Below are positions 50,061-62,050 of a stretch of 64,000 bases of DNA, piece by piece (the first letter of the stretch is position 1; each line of letters begins with the position of its first letter). The stretch comes from Sapria himalayana (Eukaryota > Streptophyta > Magnoliopsida > Malpighiales > Rafflesiaceae), in the NCBI GenBank assembly GCA_029783825.1, contig JAREIK010002646.1, positions 131,728 to 195,727 of the forward strand, in the 5' to 3' direction. The notes under the pieces were generated by a model. The model had not been told where the DNA came from, ran no database searches, and saw only the letters and a program-made list of their open reading frames with translations. The translations under genes and the position numbers were made by a program.

Positions 50061-51949
50061 CATATACTATGATAACAACACACTCTAAAATGCTCAATTG
50101 AATTATACCACTATAGAGAAATAACTTGTATCAACAATCTTTTCTTTTGTCAAATTAATATCATATTTAGTGTGGACCAAAGTCATGGTATATACTAAAT
50201 ATTCTATAATCAAATATCTCATAGAAAAGTAAGATGTCAGCCCTAGATTGATTTGATGGATTTTACTATTACAATAGTTTGAACTAGAGATATTAGATAA
50301 GAAATGTACATATAATCAAAATTGAAAATAGCTTACCAAGACTAGAAAAAGAAGATAGAAGAGTTGTTGAAGAAGATATTAGATATATTTTTTTATTTGA
50401 ACAAATTATAGTTTTGAATGAAAATGTAACAGCATGGAATTTAGTATTGAATGACCCTTTTTTATTGCAAGTATTACTCTGATCAAATTTTGAGGCAAAG
50501 TGTTATAGATGAGACTTATACATCCATATACATTACTATACATTATATATCAGCATACACATTTTTGTGCTTTTGTATATATTCACACATGTTTCTACAT
50601 TTTCAAAGTAGTGTGTATATACTTGTATGCATGCATATACTACTGTACACCCACTAAAACACACACATATACCTATAGACGTAATGTATTTTTAAAGTTA
50701 CACATGAAACTATTATATGTGTGTGTGTGTGTAAATGTATTTTAAATTTTTTGATTTTGTAAATTTAATTAAAATAAACTATTAAATAGTGTACACAATT
50801 TATAAAATATTATAAATTTTTTATATTTAAAACTTATATTTGTGTGTGTGTGCGCGCGCGTGCGTATGTGTGTATGCACGTGTCTGTGTGTCTATGTGGG
50901 ATGAATATTAATGCGTAAAATGAAATTATAAATTAAATATATGAGCTTCTATTATATTCAAATAGTTTTTTTAATATTTATATTAAAATAACTATCATTA
51001 TATTTATATAAATAAATGAAATTGACATATATGTAAATTATTTTGGTTTTACAATTATGTTAAAAATGAAAATATAGTTCATAAATAGATAATATTGTTT
51101 TTGTTTGTCTATATACTTTTTTTATTAAAATATTAATGTCTATGATAAATTTCTACCTATTATTTATTGTTATTAATAAATTTTGATAAACTTCAAAATT
51201 CAAACAAATATAATGTAGTGCATATAAATACATGTCTTTAATGTTTCAAAAAAAATCAATTATTTCTTTAATTATGTTCAAACAAAACAAATTACCATAT
51301 AAAAACAAGAGTAAATTTTTCTACTAGTAATTATTATTTTATTTTATTCAAATTTATAAATGACCATATAAATATCTGAATTTGTTTTTTTAAATATATT
51401 TTTTTTACTTTTTTTTAAATTTAATACATTACAATGTTTTTTTTGTAATTAATAGATACATTTCAAACATTATTTATTTATAATAAATATAACATATTAA
51501 ATATTATGAGGTGCAAATTTTATTTTGTAAATAAATTTTATTTTTAAAGTTTTTTCCTTGTAAATTGAAACTACATCACATATATATTTTAGAAATTTTT
51601 TAAAATATTTATTACACAAACATATTGTTATTTGTATTGAAAATTACAAAATGAATTTTAACAAATTAACATTTTATTAGAAATCAATTGTAGTTAAAAG
51701 ATATTAAGTGAAACAAAAATACAAACCCTAAAAATATTAAATCATAATGATTTATAAAAACATATAAAAATATAATAAAAAAATATTTAAGATTGAAAGA
51801 ATTAAATTTAAGTTCCTAAAATATATGGGAAAATGATAAAGATTTATACAATATCCAAAAAAAACATGTATGAATGAGATGAATGATATGAATGGATTTT
51901 AAGTTCCTGAAGCATGTAGGTATACATGTCGTAGATGTAGTAATATATA
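50061..51949. other. AT-rich sequence without recognisable gene
   Basis: No domain, RNA gene or mobile-element end recognised. It contains an alternating purine/pyrimidine stretch at about 50840-50882 (TGTGTGTGTGCGCGCGCGTG and following). It interrupts the satellite family present on both sides, so it may be a decayed insertion. Confidence 0.5.
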
Positions 51950-52825
51950 TTTTTTCATGTAATTATATATATTTAGACATATGACTATGTATAGGTATTG
52001 ATGTTGATTAATACATTTATATATAGTAATATGTTGATATACATATTGTTTTATATATAAATATATATGTATGTGTGTGTGTTTATGTATATTAAATATA
52101 TGTTATTATATTTATATATAGTTATGTTTATGTATACTATTTTTATAGTTATAGATATAGTAAAATACACTTATATAAGAAATTCAAATTATATCACACA
52201 TGCATATTGATGTATAGTTATGTTTAGATACACTCTTTCAAAATACACTTATGTTAATGTATACTGTTTATGTATATAGTTATGTATATTGATGTAGATA
52301 TCAAGTCGACATACCTTATACTATTTATATATACTATTTATGTATAGGTATGTATAATAATATAAATAAATACATTTATATATAATAATATGTTGATATA
52401 CATATTGTTAAATACATTTAATTATAGTTTTATTTATATGTGTGTGTGTGTGTGTGTGTTAAATATACATTGTTATATTTATATATAGTAATGTCTATGT
52501 ATACTAATTTTATAGTTATATAGATATAGTAAAATACACTTATATAAGAAATTCGAATTATATCACACATGCATATTGATGTATAGTTATGTTTAAATAC
52601 ACATATAAATAATACTTATGTTTATGTAACTATTTATATATAATTATGTATATTGATATAGAAATCAAGTTAGCAAACCATATACTATTTATGTATCCTA
52701 TTTATGTATACTGTTTATGAATAATGTTTATATATAGTTATGTATTTTAATATAGATAAATAGATTTATATATAGTAATATGTTGATATACATATTGTCA
52801 AATACATTTATATATAGTTATATAT

Positions 52826-52859
<34 letters not shown>

Positions 52860-53218
52860 GTATTCATGTATGTATGTATGTATATTAAATATACATCATT
52901 ATATTTATATATTGTTATGTTTATGTATACTATTTTTATAGTTATAGATATATTAAAATATACTTATATAAGAAATTCAATTTTATCACACATGCATATT
53001 GATGTATAGTCATCTTTAAATACATTTATATAAAATACACTTATGTTTATGTATATTGTTTATGCATAGTTATGTATATTGATGTAGGTATCAAGTCGGC
53101 ATACCTTATATTGTTTATGTATACTATTTATATATAGTTATGTATATTAATATAGATAAATATATTTATATATAGTAATATGTTGATATACATATTGTCA
53201 AATACATTTATATATTGT

Positions 53219-53261
<43 letters not shown>

Positions 53262-54567
53262 ATTAAATATACATCATTATATTTATATATAGTTATGTTT
53301 ATGCATACTATTTTTATAGTTATAGATATAGTAAAATATACTTATTTAAGAAATTCAAATTATATCACACATGCATATTGATGTATAGTTATGTTTAAAT
53401 ACATTTATATAAAATACACTTATGTTTGTGTATATTGTTTATGTATAGTTATGTATATTAATGTAGATATCAAGTCGGCATACCTTAAACTATTTATGTA
53501 TACTATTTATTTATAGTTATGTATAATAATATAGATAAATACATTTATATATAGTAATATGTTGATATACATATTGTTAAATACATTTATATATAGTTAT
53601 ATATATATATATATATATATATGCATGTATGTATGTATATTAAATATACATCATTATATTTATATATAGTTATGTTTTATGTATTTTGTTATTATAGTTA
53701 TAGATATAGTAAAAACCACTTATATAAGAAATTCGAATTATATCACACATGCATATTGATGTATAATTATGTTTAAATACACTTATATAAAATACACTTA
53801 TGTTTATGTATATTGTTTATGTATAGTTATGTATATTGATGTAGGTATCAAGTTGGCATACCTTATACTATTTATGTATACTATTTATGTATAGTTATGT
53901 ATATTAATGTTGATAAATATGTTAATATATAGTAATATGTTGATATACATATTGTTAAATACATTTATATATAGTAATATATCTATTTATATATATGTTA
54001 ATTAAATATACAACATTATATTTATATATAGTTATGTTTATGTATACTATTTTTATAGTAATAGATATAGTAAAATACACTTATATAAGAAATTCGAAAT
54101 ATATCACACATGCATATTGATGTATTGTTATGTTTAAATACACTTATATAAAATACACTTATCTTTATGTATATTGTTTATGTATTCTGTTTATATATAG
54201 TTATGTATATTGATGTAGATATCAAGTCGACATATCTTATACTATTTATTTATACTATTTATATATAGTTATGTATATTAATGTAGATAAATACATTTAT
54301 ATATAGTAATATGTTGATATACATATTGTTAAATACATTTATATATAGTTATATATATCTCTATGTATATTAAATATACGTTGTTATATTTATATATAAT
54401 TATGATTATGTATACTATTTTATTTATTTATATATATATAGTAAAATAAACTTATATAAGAAATTCGAATTATATCACACATGCATATTGATGTATAGTT
54501 ATGTTTAAATACACTTATTTAAAATACACGTATGTTTATGTATACTATTTCTGTATACTGTTTATAT
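51950..54567. repeat. AT-rich satellite array, about 375-bp period
   Basis: The motif (A/G)TATCAAGTCGGCATACCTTA recurs at 52297, 52661, 53087, 53466, 53844 and 54218, with a partial copy near 54568: spacings of 364, 426, 379, 378, 374 and 350. Each monomer also carries AAGAAATTCGAATTATATCACACATGCATATTG-type text and ATATGTTGATATACATATTG, in the same order. Length variation comes mainly from TA and TG runs, for example 53221-53261. Confidence 0.88.
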
Positions 54568-55335
54568 ATAGTTTTGTCGGCATACCTAAGTATATATACT
54601 ATTTAAATTGTTGTATAAATGTATACTTGTTATGTAGATATCAAGTCGGCATACCTAAGTATGTATACTAGTTATATATATGTAATACACATGCATATTG
54701 ATGTATACTATTTTTGTAGATATCAAGTCGACATACCTATGTATATATACTATTTATATTGATGTATAAATGTATACTAGTTTTGTAGATATCAAGTCGG
54801 TATACCTAAGTATGTATACTAGTTATGTATAAAATACACATGCATAATGATGTATACTATTTTTTTAGATATCAAGTATTCATACCTAAGTATGTATACT
54901 AGTTATGTAGATATCAAGTCAGCATACCTAAGTATGTGTACTAGTTATGTAGATATCAAGTCGGCATACCTAAGTATGTATACTAGTTATGTATAAAATA
55001 CACATGCATATTGATGTATACTATTTTTATAGATATCAAGTCGGTATACTTAAGTATGTATACTGTTTGTATTGATGTATAAATGTATACTAGTTATGTA
55101 GATATCAAGTCGGCATACCTAAGTATGTATACTAGTTATGTAGATATCAAGTTGGCATACCTAAGTATGTATACTAATTATGTAAAAAATACACATGCAT
55201 ATTGATGTATACTATTTTGTAGATATCTAGTCGGCATACCTAAGTATGTATACTATTTATATTGATGTATGTATGAATGTTTACTAGTTATGTAAATATC
55301 AAGTCGGCATACCTAATTATGTATACTAGTTATGT
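54568..55335. repeat. short-period satellite derived from the 375-bp array
   Basis: The core GATATCAAGTCGGCATACC plus TAAGTATGTATACTAGTTAT recurs at 54637, 54719, 54788, 54868, 54910, 54952, 55032, 55101, 55143, 55222 and 55295. Spacings fall into three classes: 42, 69 and 73-82. Longer spacings add CACATGCATATTGATGTATA or ATTGATGTATAAATGTATAC, so a 42-bp core is combined with two optional spacers. Confidence 0.88.
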
Positions 55336-55894
55336 AAAAAATTTATATTTTTATTATATTTCAAGATTTTCAAAATTTGTATTATTTTTTTTAAGTTGTC
55401 TATAATCATAATATTTTTTTATACCTATAAAAATATTAATATTTATTAGTTTATTCTTTAATTCAAATATTTTTAAAAATATTTTCTATTTTATCATACA
55501 ATGAATTAATTTATATTTATATTAGTAGTAAATTTAATGTATGTTAAATTAATTTTTAAAATATCAAAAAAAAGTTATTAAACTTATTGAATTTATTATT
55601 TAATGTTACTTTAATGCAAATTATTTAGTTTCATAATTAAAAACTTTAGAAAAATTTTTTGTATACTTTTTAAAAAAATTAATACATCATAAAAATAGTT
55701 ATTTTTAGTCCTTATTGATATATATATTTTTGTATTTTTATATTTTTAAAATTTTTATTTATAATATCATTTTTTATGATTTTACGAGGAGAATGTATCT
55801 TTCAAGCATTGTTCATCTATAGAACATTAACATACATTTAATAAATAAAATTAAATAAAATAATAAAACTAATAATAAATTAAAAAAAATTAAA
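55336..55894. other. AT-rich spacer
   Basis: No gene or repeat with clear periodicity seen between the satellite and the subterminal-type repeats. Confidence 0.5.
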
Positions 55895-57084
55895 TAATTA
55901 AATATTGGCTAGGGAAATTACGTAGCTATGTTCGGGATTTAATTAGCTAGAGAAGTTGAGTCACTAATTCTATTGCTATATTTCAGATTTAATTAAATAG
56001 GGAAGTTCGGTCACTAAATCCGTCGAATATTCTAGATTTAATTAGCTATGGAAGATCCGTCACAAAAATTCGTCGCTATATTCATGAAGTAATTGGCTAG
56101 GGAAGGTCTGTCGCTATAATCGATCTCTATTTTCAATATGTAATTAGCTAGGAAAATTCCATCACTAAATCTGTCACAATATTTCATAGTGTAATTAGCT
56201 AGGGAAATTCTGTCTCAAAAATTCGTCTTTATATTCTAGATGTAATTAGCTAGGGAATTCTATAGCTGAAATCTGTCGCTATGTTCTATATGTAAATAGC
56301 TAGGTAAATTCCATCGCTAAATTTGTAGTTAAATTCTAGATTTTATTAGCTATGGAAATTCTATCTATAAATCCATAGCTATATTCAGGATTTTATTAAC
56401 AAGAAAAATCCATCGATAAATCCATCACTAAATTACTAATTTTATTAGATAGGGATATTCTGTCGCTAAATTTGTAGCTAAATTTTAGATTTTATTAGCT
56501 AGGGGAAATCCGTCGTTAAATCCATTGTTAAATTGCATATTTTATTAGATAGGGAACATTCGTCAGTATATCCGTCGCTAAAATATGAATTTTATTAGCT
56601 AGTAAAAATCTCTCGCTAAATTTCTCACTATATTTTTGATTTTTTTAGCTAGGAAAAATCCGTCGTTAAATCCGTAGCTAAATTCCTCACTTTTCTTGAG
56701 CGGAATTTACGAAAATTTTTCATCACTAATCTGTTTTAAATCCTACACTAAATCCATAGCTAAATTACCCACTTTTCTTCAGTGGATTTATAAAAAATTT
56801 TCAGTCGCTAATCAATCGCTAAATTTCTCACTTTTCTTGAGCAGAATTTACGAAAATTTTCCGTCACTAATCCATCACAAAATCCATTGCTAAATTCCCC
56901 ACTTTTTCTTGAGCGGAATTGATGAAAAATATTTCGTCGTTAATCAGTCACTAATTTATTGCAAAATATTATTTCAATGAAAAATCATAAATCTCTTGTT
57001 ATTCCCTAGCTAATCCCTTGCAATTTAGTTATGGATTGATCCCTAGCTAAAATTCACTAGCTAAATGAACATTTTCTTGTACCG
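55895..57084. mobile_element. CACTA-type subterminal repeats and right terminus
   Basis: About 1.2 kb of 50-70-bp spaced repeats of TTAGCTAGGGAAATTC, CGTCGCTAAAT and related text, then four copies of CTTTTCTTGAGCGGAATTTA (near 56689, 56769, 56828, 56900). It ends in GAACATTTTCTTGTA (57067-57081), whose reverse complement TACAAGAAAATGTTC matches the plant CACTA terminus and resembles the left end at 38178 (TACATTAAAAGAAAAATCTC, then TAGCTAG). The outermost CAC bases are not conserved. It may be the 5' end of the element whose genes lie in unit 3, or the end of a separate relative. Confidence 0.7.
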
Positions 57085-58172
57085 CGCCATGTTTTCTTGC
57101 TCATACCTCACTGATTAAATAACCAATGTTTGTGGTTAATGAGATTTTTTTTAAAACTTATTTTCAATAGGCAGTTCAATTTCATATAGGCTATAGTTCG
57201 ATCATTTCTTAGATCAACTTAGATTTTTTATTTATGGATTTCATAGTCATTCAAAACCCTAAATAATTTGTGTTTGCTTTTTTTATTTGTTGTGTCAAAT
57301 TTGATGTATGGATACTCATGCTCTATTTCCAACTTTAATTATGAAAATGATCCTTCTGTGCAATTAAAAAGTTATTGAATTTTCTATGCTAAAAAGGTAG
57401 TTGGCAGATCATTAGGTAACTTGGCTGAGATAACGAGAGGAACCGAGTTTTTCCATTAAAATCCTTCGAAGGAACAGTTAATCTATTATATCTGCCTTCA
57501 TGCATACTTGTATGAATAGGCAGTGCAGCTGGTTATGTTATTTTGTCAAACCATTCTTTGCTTACCACTATGAACTCCTCGAGGAATTCCCACAAAATAC
57601 AAAATGAGCAGTTAAACTCTGCATTTCTCAAATGCCCTGCTGCACATCTTCATCCCTTTGGATGCCTAGTTTTATAAGCTTTCTCATGCTGACTTTTTGT
57701 TACCATGTGCTGCAAACTTCCAGTAAACTAGACAAGAATATGTCTTCATTAAACAATTTATTTTCTTTCTCACCAAACTTCTCGAGTTGGTGCCATCTAA
57801 GAACATGTTTTTTTGCAAGGCACCAAAAAAGGACAAGGCTTCAACTGCCTCAATGACTTCCAAGTCTACTAGAGGAAAGCAGAAGAAAAGGTAGAATAAT
57901 ATTTAAAATAACATAGAGTATTTTGAAATATAATATTAAAAATATGGTAAGTGTTAACTTTGATCCTCATATAAAATGTGCCTATGGCACAGTGCAACAT
58001 GCATTTTCACATTTTTTTATATTTTAAATAAATAATTATTAAATATAAAATTATTTAATAATTACTTATTAGTATTAAATACATTTTAATTAAAGTTTTA
58101 ATAAAGTAAGTCTATTATATTATTATTTTTAGCATATTAATAAATCTTGATGTGCTTAATAATGAAACATTA

Positions 58173-58178
<6 letters not shown>
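57085..58178. other. unassigned sequence
   Basis: Moderately AT-rich. A 74-codon open frame at 57632-57856 shows no recognised family and no neighbouring exon pattern. No gene or element called. Confidence 0.45.

Positions 58179-58219
<41 letters not shown>
58179..58219. repeat. (TG)n microsatellite
   Basis: About 20 uninterrupted TG dinucleotides. Confidence 0.98.
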
Positions 58220-58220
<1 letters not shown>

Positions 58221-58658
58221 TTGTGAAATAGAAATATTTTTTTAGATGTAAGCATGCTATTTGATCTTCAAGTAGTTCTAGTTTGAAACACATGCTCCTC
58301 AACTATGATAGATCCTTTAACATAATTTGAATTTTTTTGTTAGCCTCTCATTATGATCTTTATTATTTTTCAAAGAAATAAGTTTAATGGAGTTGCACTA
58401 CTCTTTATTGTTTTAATATATTTTAGGAAGTATTGAAATAATAATTTTTTGCTTATTATATAGTGTTCATTTAGTTGTATTATAAATATTAAGAATAATT
58501 AAAATATATAAAATAATTAAATTTTGTTGAAAAATATTATAATATAAATTAAATTAAGTAAAATTTAAATACTTTTTTTAATAGTTTGTTTTATTATTAA
58601 TATTAGCCCTCTCTTTTGGTGGATGAATACCAATTTTACAATCTAATTTTACCCAATA
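58220..58658. other. AT-rich sequence, nothing recognised
   Basis: No coding frame or repeat of note between the TG and poly-C tracts. Confidence 0.45.
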
Positions 58659-58673
58659 CCCCCCCCCCCCCCC
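58659..58673. repeat. poly-C tract, C15
   Basis: Fifteen consecutive C in AT-rich surroundings. Confidence 0.98.
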
Positions 58674-58807
58674 TACACCCTTCCTACTTATAATTCTGAA
58701 ATCAAAGTATTTCTAATATAATTCTATGAATGATACAATTTCAAGAATTTTAAAGATTTTGCCTTCATAGTAAGGCTTTCTTTAAATTCCGGGGAATGGC
58801 AATGAAG

Positions 58808-58824
58808 CCCCCCCCCCCCCCCCC
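58808..58824. repeat. poly-C tract, C17
   Basis: Seventeen consecutive C, 149 bp from the start of the first poly-C tract. A GC-richer stretch begins just after it. Confidence 0.98.
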
Positions 58825-58959
58825 TTTTTATTTGCGTGCTGGGTTGTGACCCATTTTGCCCGAGTCCGGTTTACTGCATCTTGGTCTGCTTTATTAATTG
58901 AGCTCCTTCGAAGCCTTGCGCATCTGCAACAATCCTCACCTGCAACACACCTTCCTTAA

Positions 58960-59075
58960 GCGAGCTCCATTAAGCAGGCCCCTGCTCCATTCGACGAGCC
59001 CCTGCTCCATTAGGCGAGCTCCTACACGAGCTCATGCACGAGCTCCTGCACGAGCTCCTACTCCATTAAATGATC
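58960..59075. repeat. GC-richer minisatellite with GAGCTC units
   Basis: Repeats of about 20 bp (CCCCTGCTCCATTAGGCGAG variants) pass into 12-bp repeats of CACGAGCTCCTG (near 59021-59062). The local 61-codon frame is repeat-driven. Function unknown. Confidence 0.75.
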
Positions 59076-59480
59076 ACCATTAAACGAACTCATGCCTGGT
59101 CTTGCCCGATAGCCACTTTCCTTCCCAAACTACCATAACCTATTGCAGCGTTTGCCTCTCCACTTCTCTGTCACACCTAAATACCATAACCTTTCTACCC
59201 TCTTCTCTTCCCAAACCTTTACATATATCAGACTCTATGGCTCTTAATAACACATAGCCATTTACTGATATTACTGACATTTCAATTTATTAAATCTAAT
59301 ATCAAAAAAACATTATAGCCCCATGCAAGCCTTGATATCCAATATTTAAAGAAGCTATGAGTTAACCTACAACTCAAGCACATCATAGCACAACAGCACA
59401 TCACAAACTCTAATTTCAAACATAAAATTTATTAATTAGTTCAAATGTAGCATGGCACTGAATACGAACCTGCAACTCAA
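59076..59480. other. unassigned sequence
   Basis: Pyrimidine-rich near 59100-59220, then AT-rich. No coding frame or element end recognised. Confidence 0.4.
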
Positions 59481-60099
59481 CATAACTATAATCTAACACC
59501 CCTCAGAACCAAGGTGTCATCTATATTTTGTTGGGCTGCATCATACATTATGACCAAAATTTCTAATGTCCATCTATAGCAAGTTCAATATATATAGCAC
59601 AAACCTGAATGTTCTTTTCACCGGACTAGGGTGAATATGAATATTCAATATATATAACACAGACTAATGTTCAGGTAACACCGACCTAAGTATTCTTTCC
59701 ACAGGACTAGGGTGAACCTTAATCAATTCTGATTTGTTTATATAGTTATTAACAAAACCATATACATCACACTTTCTGGATACGAATAGCAAGTTATTTT
59801 TAGCACCTCTCAGGACCAAGGTGCTAGACTTATTTATACATTATGCCAGTGTAAACAGAAATAATTTTCTATGTTGTTAAAGATCGCAATGCAGCACAAA
59901 CCTGAGTATTCGCCCCACAGGACTAGGGTGAACCTTGATCTGACCTCTCAGATAGGAAGTGGCCTCCCTTCGGACTTTCGGTCAAAGAGTGAGTCTTCCT
60001 TCAGCAGGGAGATATGTTATTTGCTTTCTCCTGCATTTTAAAAGTATGTCTACCATGCCAAACATGTAGCCTTTTTAAAGTGTGGCTTATATTCTTTTT
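59481..60099 (-). repeat. probable LINE 3' region with three diverged repeats
   Basis: CGGACTAGGGTGAAT (near 59622), CAGGACTAGGGTGAACCTT (near 59702) and CAGGACTAGGGTGAACCTTG (near 59918) recur, each after a CACAAACCTGA(G/A)T-like stretch. CCTCAGAACCAAGGTG and CTCTCAGGACCAAGGTGC also recur about 300 bp apart. The position directly downstream of the minus-strand LINE RNase H stop suggests a 3' UTR with internal repeats; a separate element is possible. Confidence 0.5.
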
Positions 60100-60567
60100 T
60101 TAAAAAAAATTCCATGAGGTCGTAACTCTACCTTCACTTTCGTATTGTCTACCTTCATTTGCTAATTTATCTGCCAACGCATTCGCTTCTCTAAAAATGT
60201 GGTTTATTTCACCTTTTAATTCAATGAAAAGTTTTTTGATATTGTTAATTTCTTCTTCATACTGCCATAAGTCTAATCTGTTTTCCACTAGATCCACCAA
60301 TATTTTCGAATCAACTTGCACTTGAATCTTTGAGAAATTATTTTCCTTACAAATTTGAAGACCCTTATATAGAACCAAAATCTCTGAGTGCAGTGCTGAA
60401 AATGCGGTGTTTTTTAATGTGAAGGCTTTCAGCACCCTTCCTTGATCATTTCTTATAACCCCTCCTCCGCCTGCTGCTCCCATTTCTCTCTTGAAACTCC
60501 CATCCGTATTCAATGCTAATCTTCCCCGTAAGGGTTTGTTCCATCTTACTATATCTATGTCCGGCAT
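60100..60567 (-). CDS. LINE RNase H domain, open frame
   Basis: A 155-codon open frame with all expected RVT_3-type RNase H blocks: LALNTDGSFKREMG (first Asp), GGGVIRNDQGRVLKAF, SALHSEILVLYKGL (Glu), QVQVDSKILVDLV (Asp), and HIFREANALADKLANEG. The four acidic positions appear intact, unlike in the plus-strand LINE, where the Glu is lost. The first Met is internal to the original ORF2, so this is a domain fragment of a dead polyprotein rather than a separate gene. Confidence 0.8.
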   Translation of the reverse strand: MPDIDIVRWNKPLRGRLALNTDGSFKREMGAAGGGGVIRNDQGRVLKAFTLKNTAFSALHSEILVLYKGLQICKENNFSKIQVQVDSKILVDLVENRLDLWQYEEEINNIKKLFIELKGEINHIFREANALADKLANEGRQYESEGRVTTSWNFF

Positions 60568-60569
60568 CT

Positions 60570-61328
60570 TTCTTATGATTGTTACCAGACCTCATGCCTT
60601 TTTTCTATTTTCATCTAGTCCTATCTTTCTCAATCTTATTGGATTGCAAGCAGAAATAAATGAGCTTTCTTTTTTAACTTCTTCTAATATATCCTTAGTA
60701 TTCATTCTGATATTTTCAAACCTACTTCTATTTCTAGCTTTCCATATGCAGCATACCACAATGTGCGGGATATAATTTTTTATCCAATTTAAAATTTTAT
60801 TCTTTGATCTTTTTTTGACCATTTATCTAGTCTATCTCTCAAGTTATCTGTACTAATTTCTATATCTGCATCAATTTCTAAAATATTCCATAATCTCCTA
60901 GCAATTTTTCCTGTAGAAAATAAGTGATTTGTACTTTCTATCTTCTGTTGACAACATTCACATCTAGAAGCTAGCCTTATTCATTTTTTTCTGAATGTTG
61001 CCATCTACTGGTATAATATTTGAGAGCAATTTCAACATAAAAACATTTATTTTTTGTGGCAGTTCTTTTTTCCATACTCCTTTGAATTGTGAAGGCCTTT
61101 TTTCCGTACCAAGGATTTTGTGCTTTTTAGTGTAAACATCCCCTGCAGATTCAAGCTCCAATTCCACCCACTTTTAGTTAAAATTATATGATCTTCTACT
61201 GTGCTTTGCTGCTTGCACATTAATTTCCAGCTTTTTGAAGCTTTTTTTGTGTTTTTAAATGCATTATTACCTAGCTTATATTTACTGCTTATATATGCTG
61301 CCCACAGGCTTCCATTTTCTTTCAACCT
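60570..61328 (-). pseudogene. LINE ORF2 fragment: connector and Cys-His region
   Basis: Frames joined by shifts near 61100 and 60964 read ENGSLWAAYISSKYKLGNN, WNWSLNLQGMFTLKSTKSL, WKKELPQKINVFMLKLL, PVDGNIQKKM, then RCECCQQKIESTNHLFSTG (Cys-His block near 60900-60965) and a conserved WNILEID / WIKNYIPHIVVCCIWKARN stretch (60592-60900). This is the zf-RVT region and the linker to RNase H. Confidence 0.83.
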
Positions 61329-62050
61329 TTACCAGTTCTTGCATGCCCATGCTTTGGCTAGATCATTTAAGCTAATAAAACCTAAGCCTGTTTCTTTTTT
61401 TGGATAGCATAAATCTTTCCATTTTTTCCAATGCAACTTATTTCTTCCTTCTTTTTTCCCCCATAGGAAGTTAGTCATTTCCCTTTCTATTTTTCTTATT
61501 AAGTTTTTTGGTGGTTGTAAGGACATTAGAATGTGCGCTATCGATCCTTGTAGCACATGCGTTATTAATAACATCCTTCCTGCCATATTTAATATATCCT
61601 CTTTCCAGCCCGCAATTTTTTTTCTTATCTTTTTCACTAAGAAGGAAAAATATTCCTCTTTTACTCTGCCTTCGTGTATCGGACATCCCAGATACATTAA
61701 TGCTCATCTCTTTTGCCTAAATCGTGTAATCTTTTTTATTTTTTGAGCAATGATTCCTGGTGATTTCCTTGCTATCATAAATTGACATTTATTTTTGTTC
61801 AGTTCTTGACCTGATTCCTCTTCTAATGTTTGCAGCAAGTTTATAAGATTTTTCATAGAGTGACTATTGGCGTTTGTGAATAAAATCACATCATCCGCAT
61901 ATGCCAAGCAGCTTACTAAAGGTGTATATCTAGGTTGCTTATAAGCAAGAATGTTACCCATTTTTACTTCATCTTTTAGATTTATTATAAAAAGCTCTAA
62001 ATATATGTTAAATAAGGAGGGAGATAATGGATCTCCCTGTCTTAACCCGC
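61329..62050 (-). pseudogene. LINE ORF2 fragment: RT C-terminal half and thumb
   Basis: Starts at GLRQGDPLSPSLFNIYLELF and continues with the intact active-site block LAYADDVILF, NKNKCQFM, then an in-frame TGA (61704-61706) at the position where the other LINE has Gly in NKGALTYLGCP. Reading goes on in the same frame through MYLGCPIHEGRVK, GWKEDILNMAGRM, FLWGKKEGRNKLHWKKW to TAA at 61329-61331. Only two stops over about 240 codons, so the fragment is fairly young. Confidence 0.9.

Larger units (their letters stand above)
60100..62050 (-). mobile_element. 5'-truncated L1-type LINE with RNase H domain
   Basis: Minus-strand LINE with the same domain order as the one at 4-9 kb. It keeps the C-terminal half of RT, the connector and RNase H, but no endonuclease or RT N-terminal part. 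The right edge near 62050 cuts inside the RT B box, just before LRQGDPLSP; 5' truncation is typical of LINE insertion. It is less decayed than the plus-strand copy: a single stop separates the two RT frames and the RNase H frame is open. Confidence 0.92.

Noticed and set aside
50451..50745. Two overlapping Tyr/Cys/His-rich open frames
   Set aside because: AT- and CA-repeat-driven composition, no domain.
57632..57856. 74-codon open frame
   Set aside because: No recognised family, no exon neighbours; kept as unassigned sequence.
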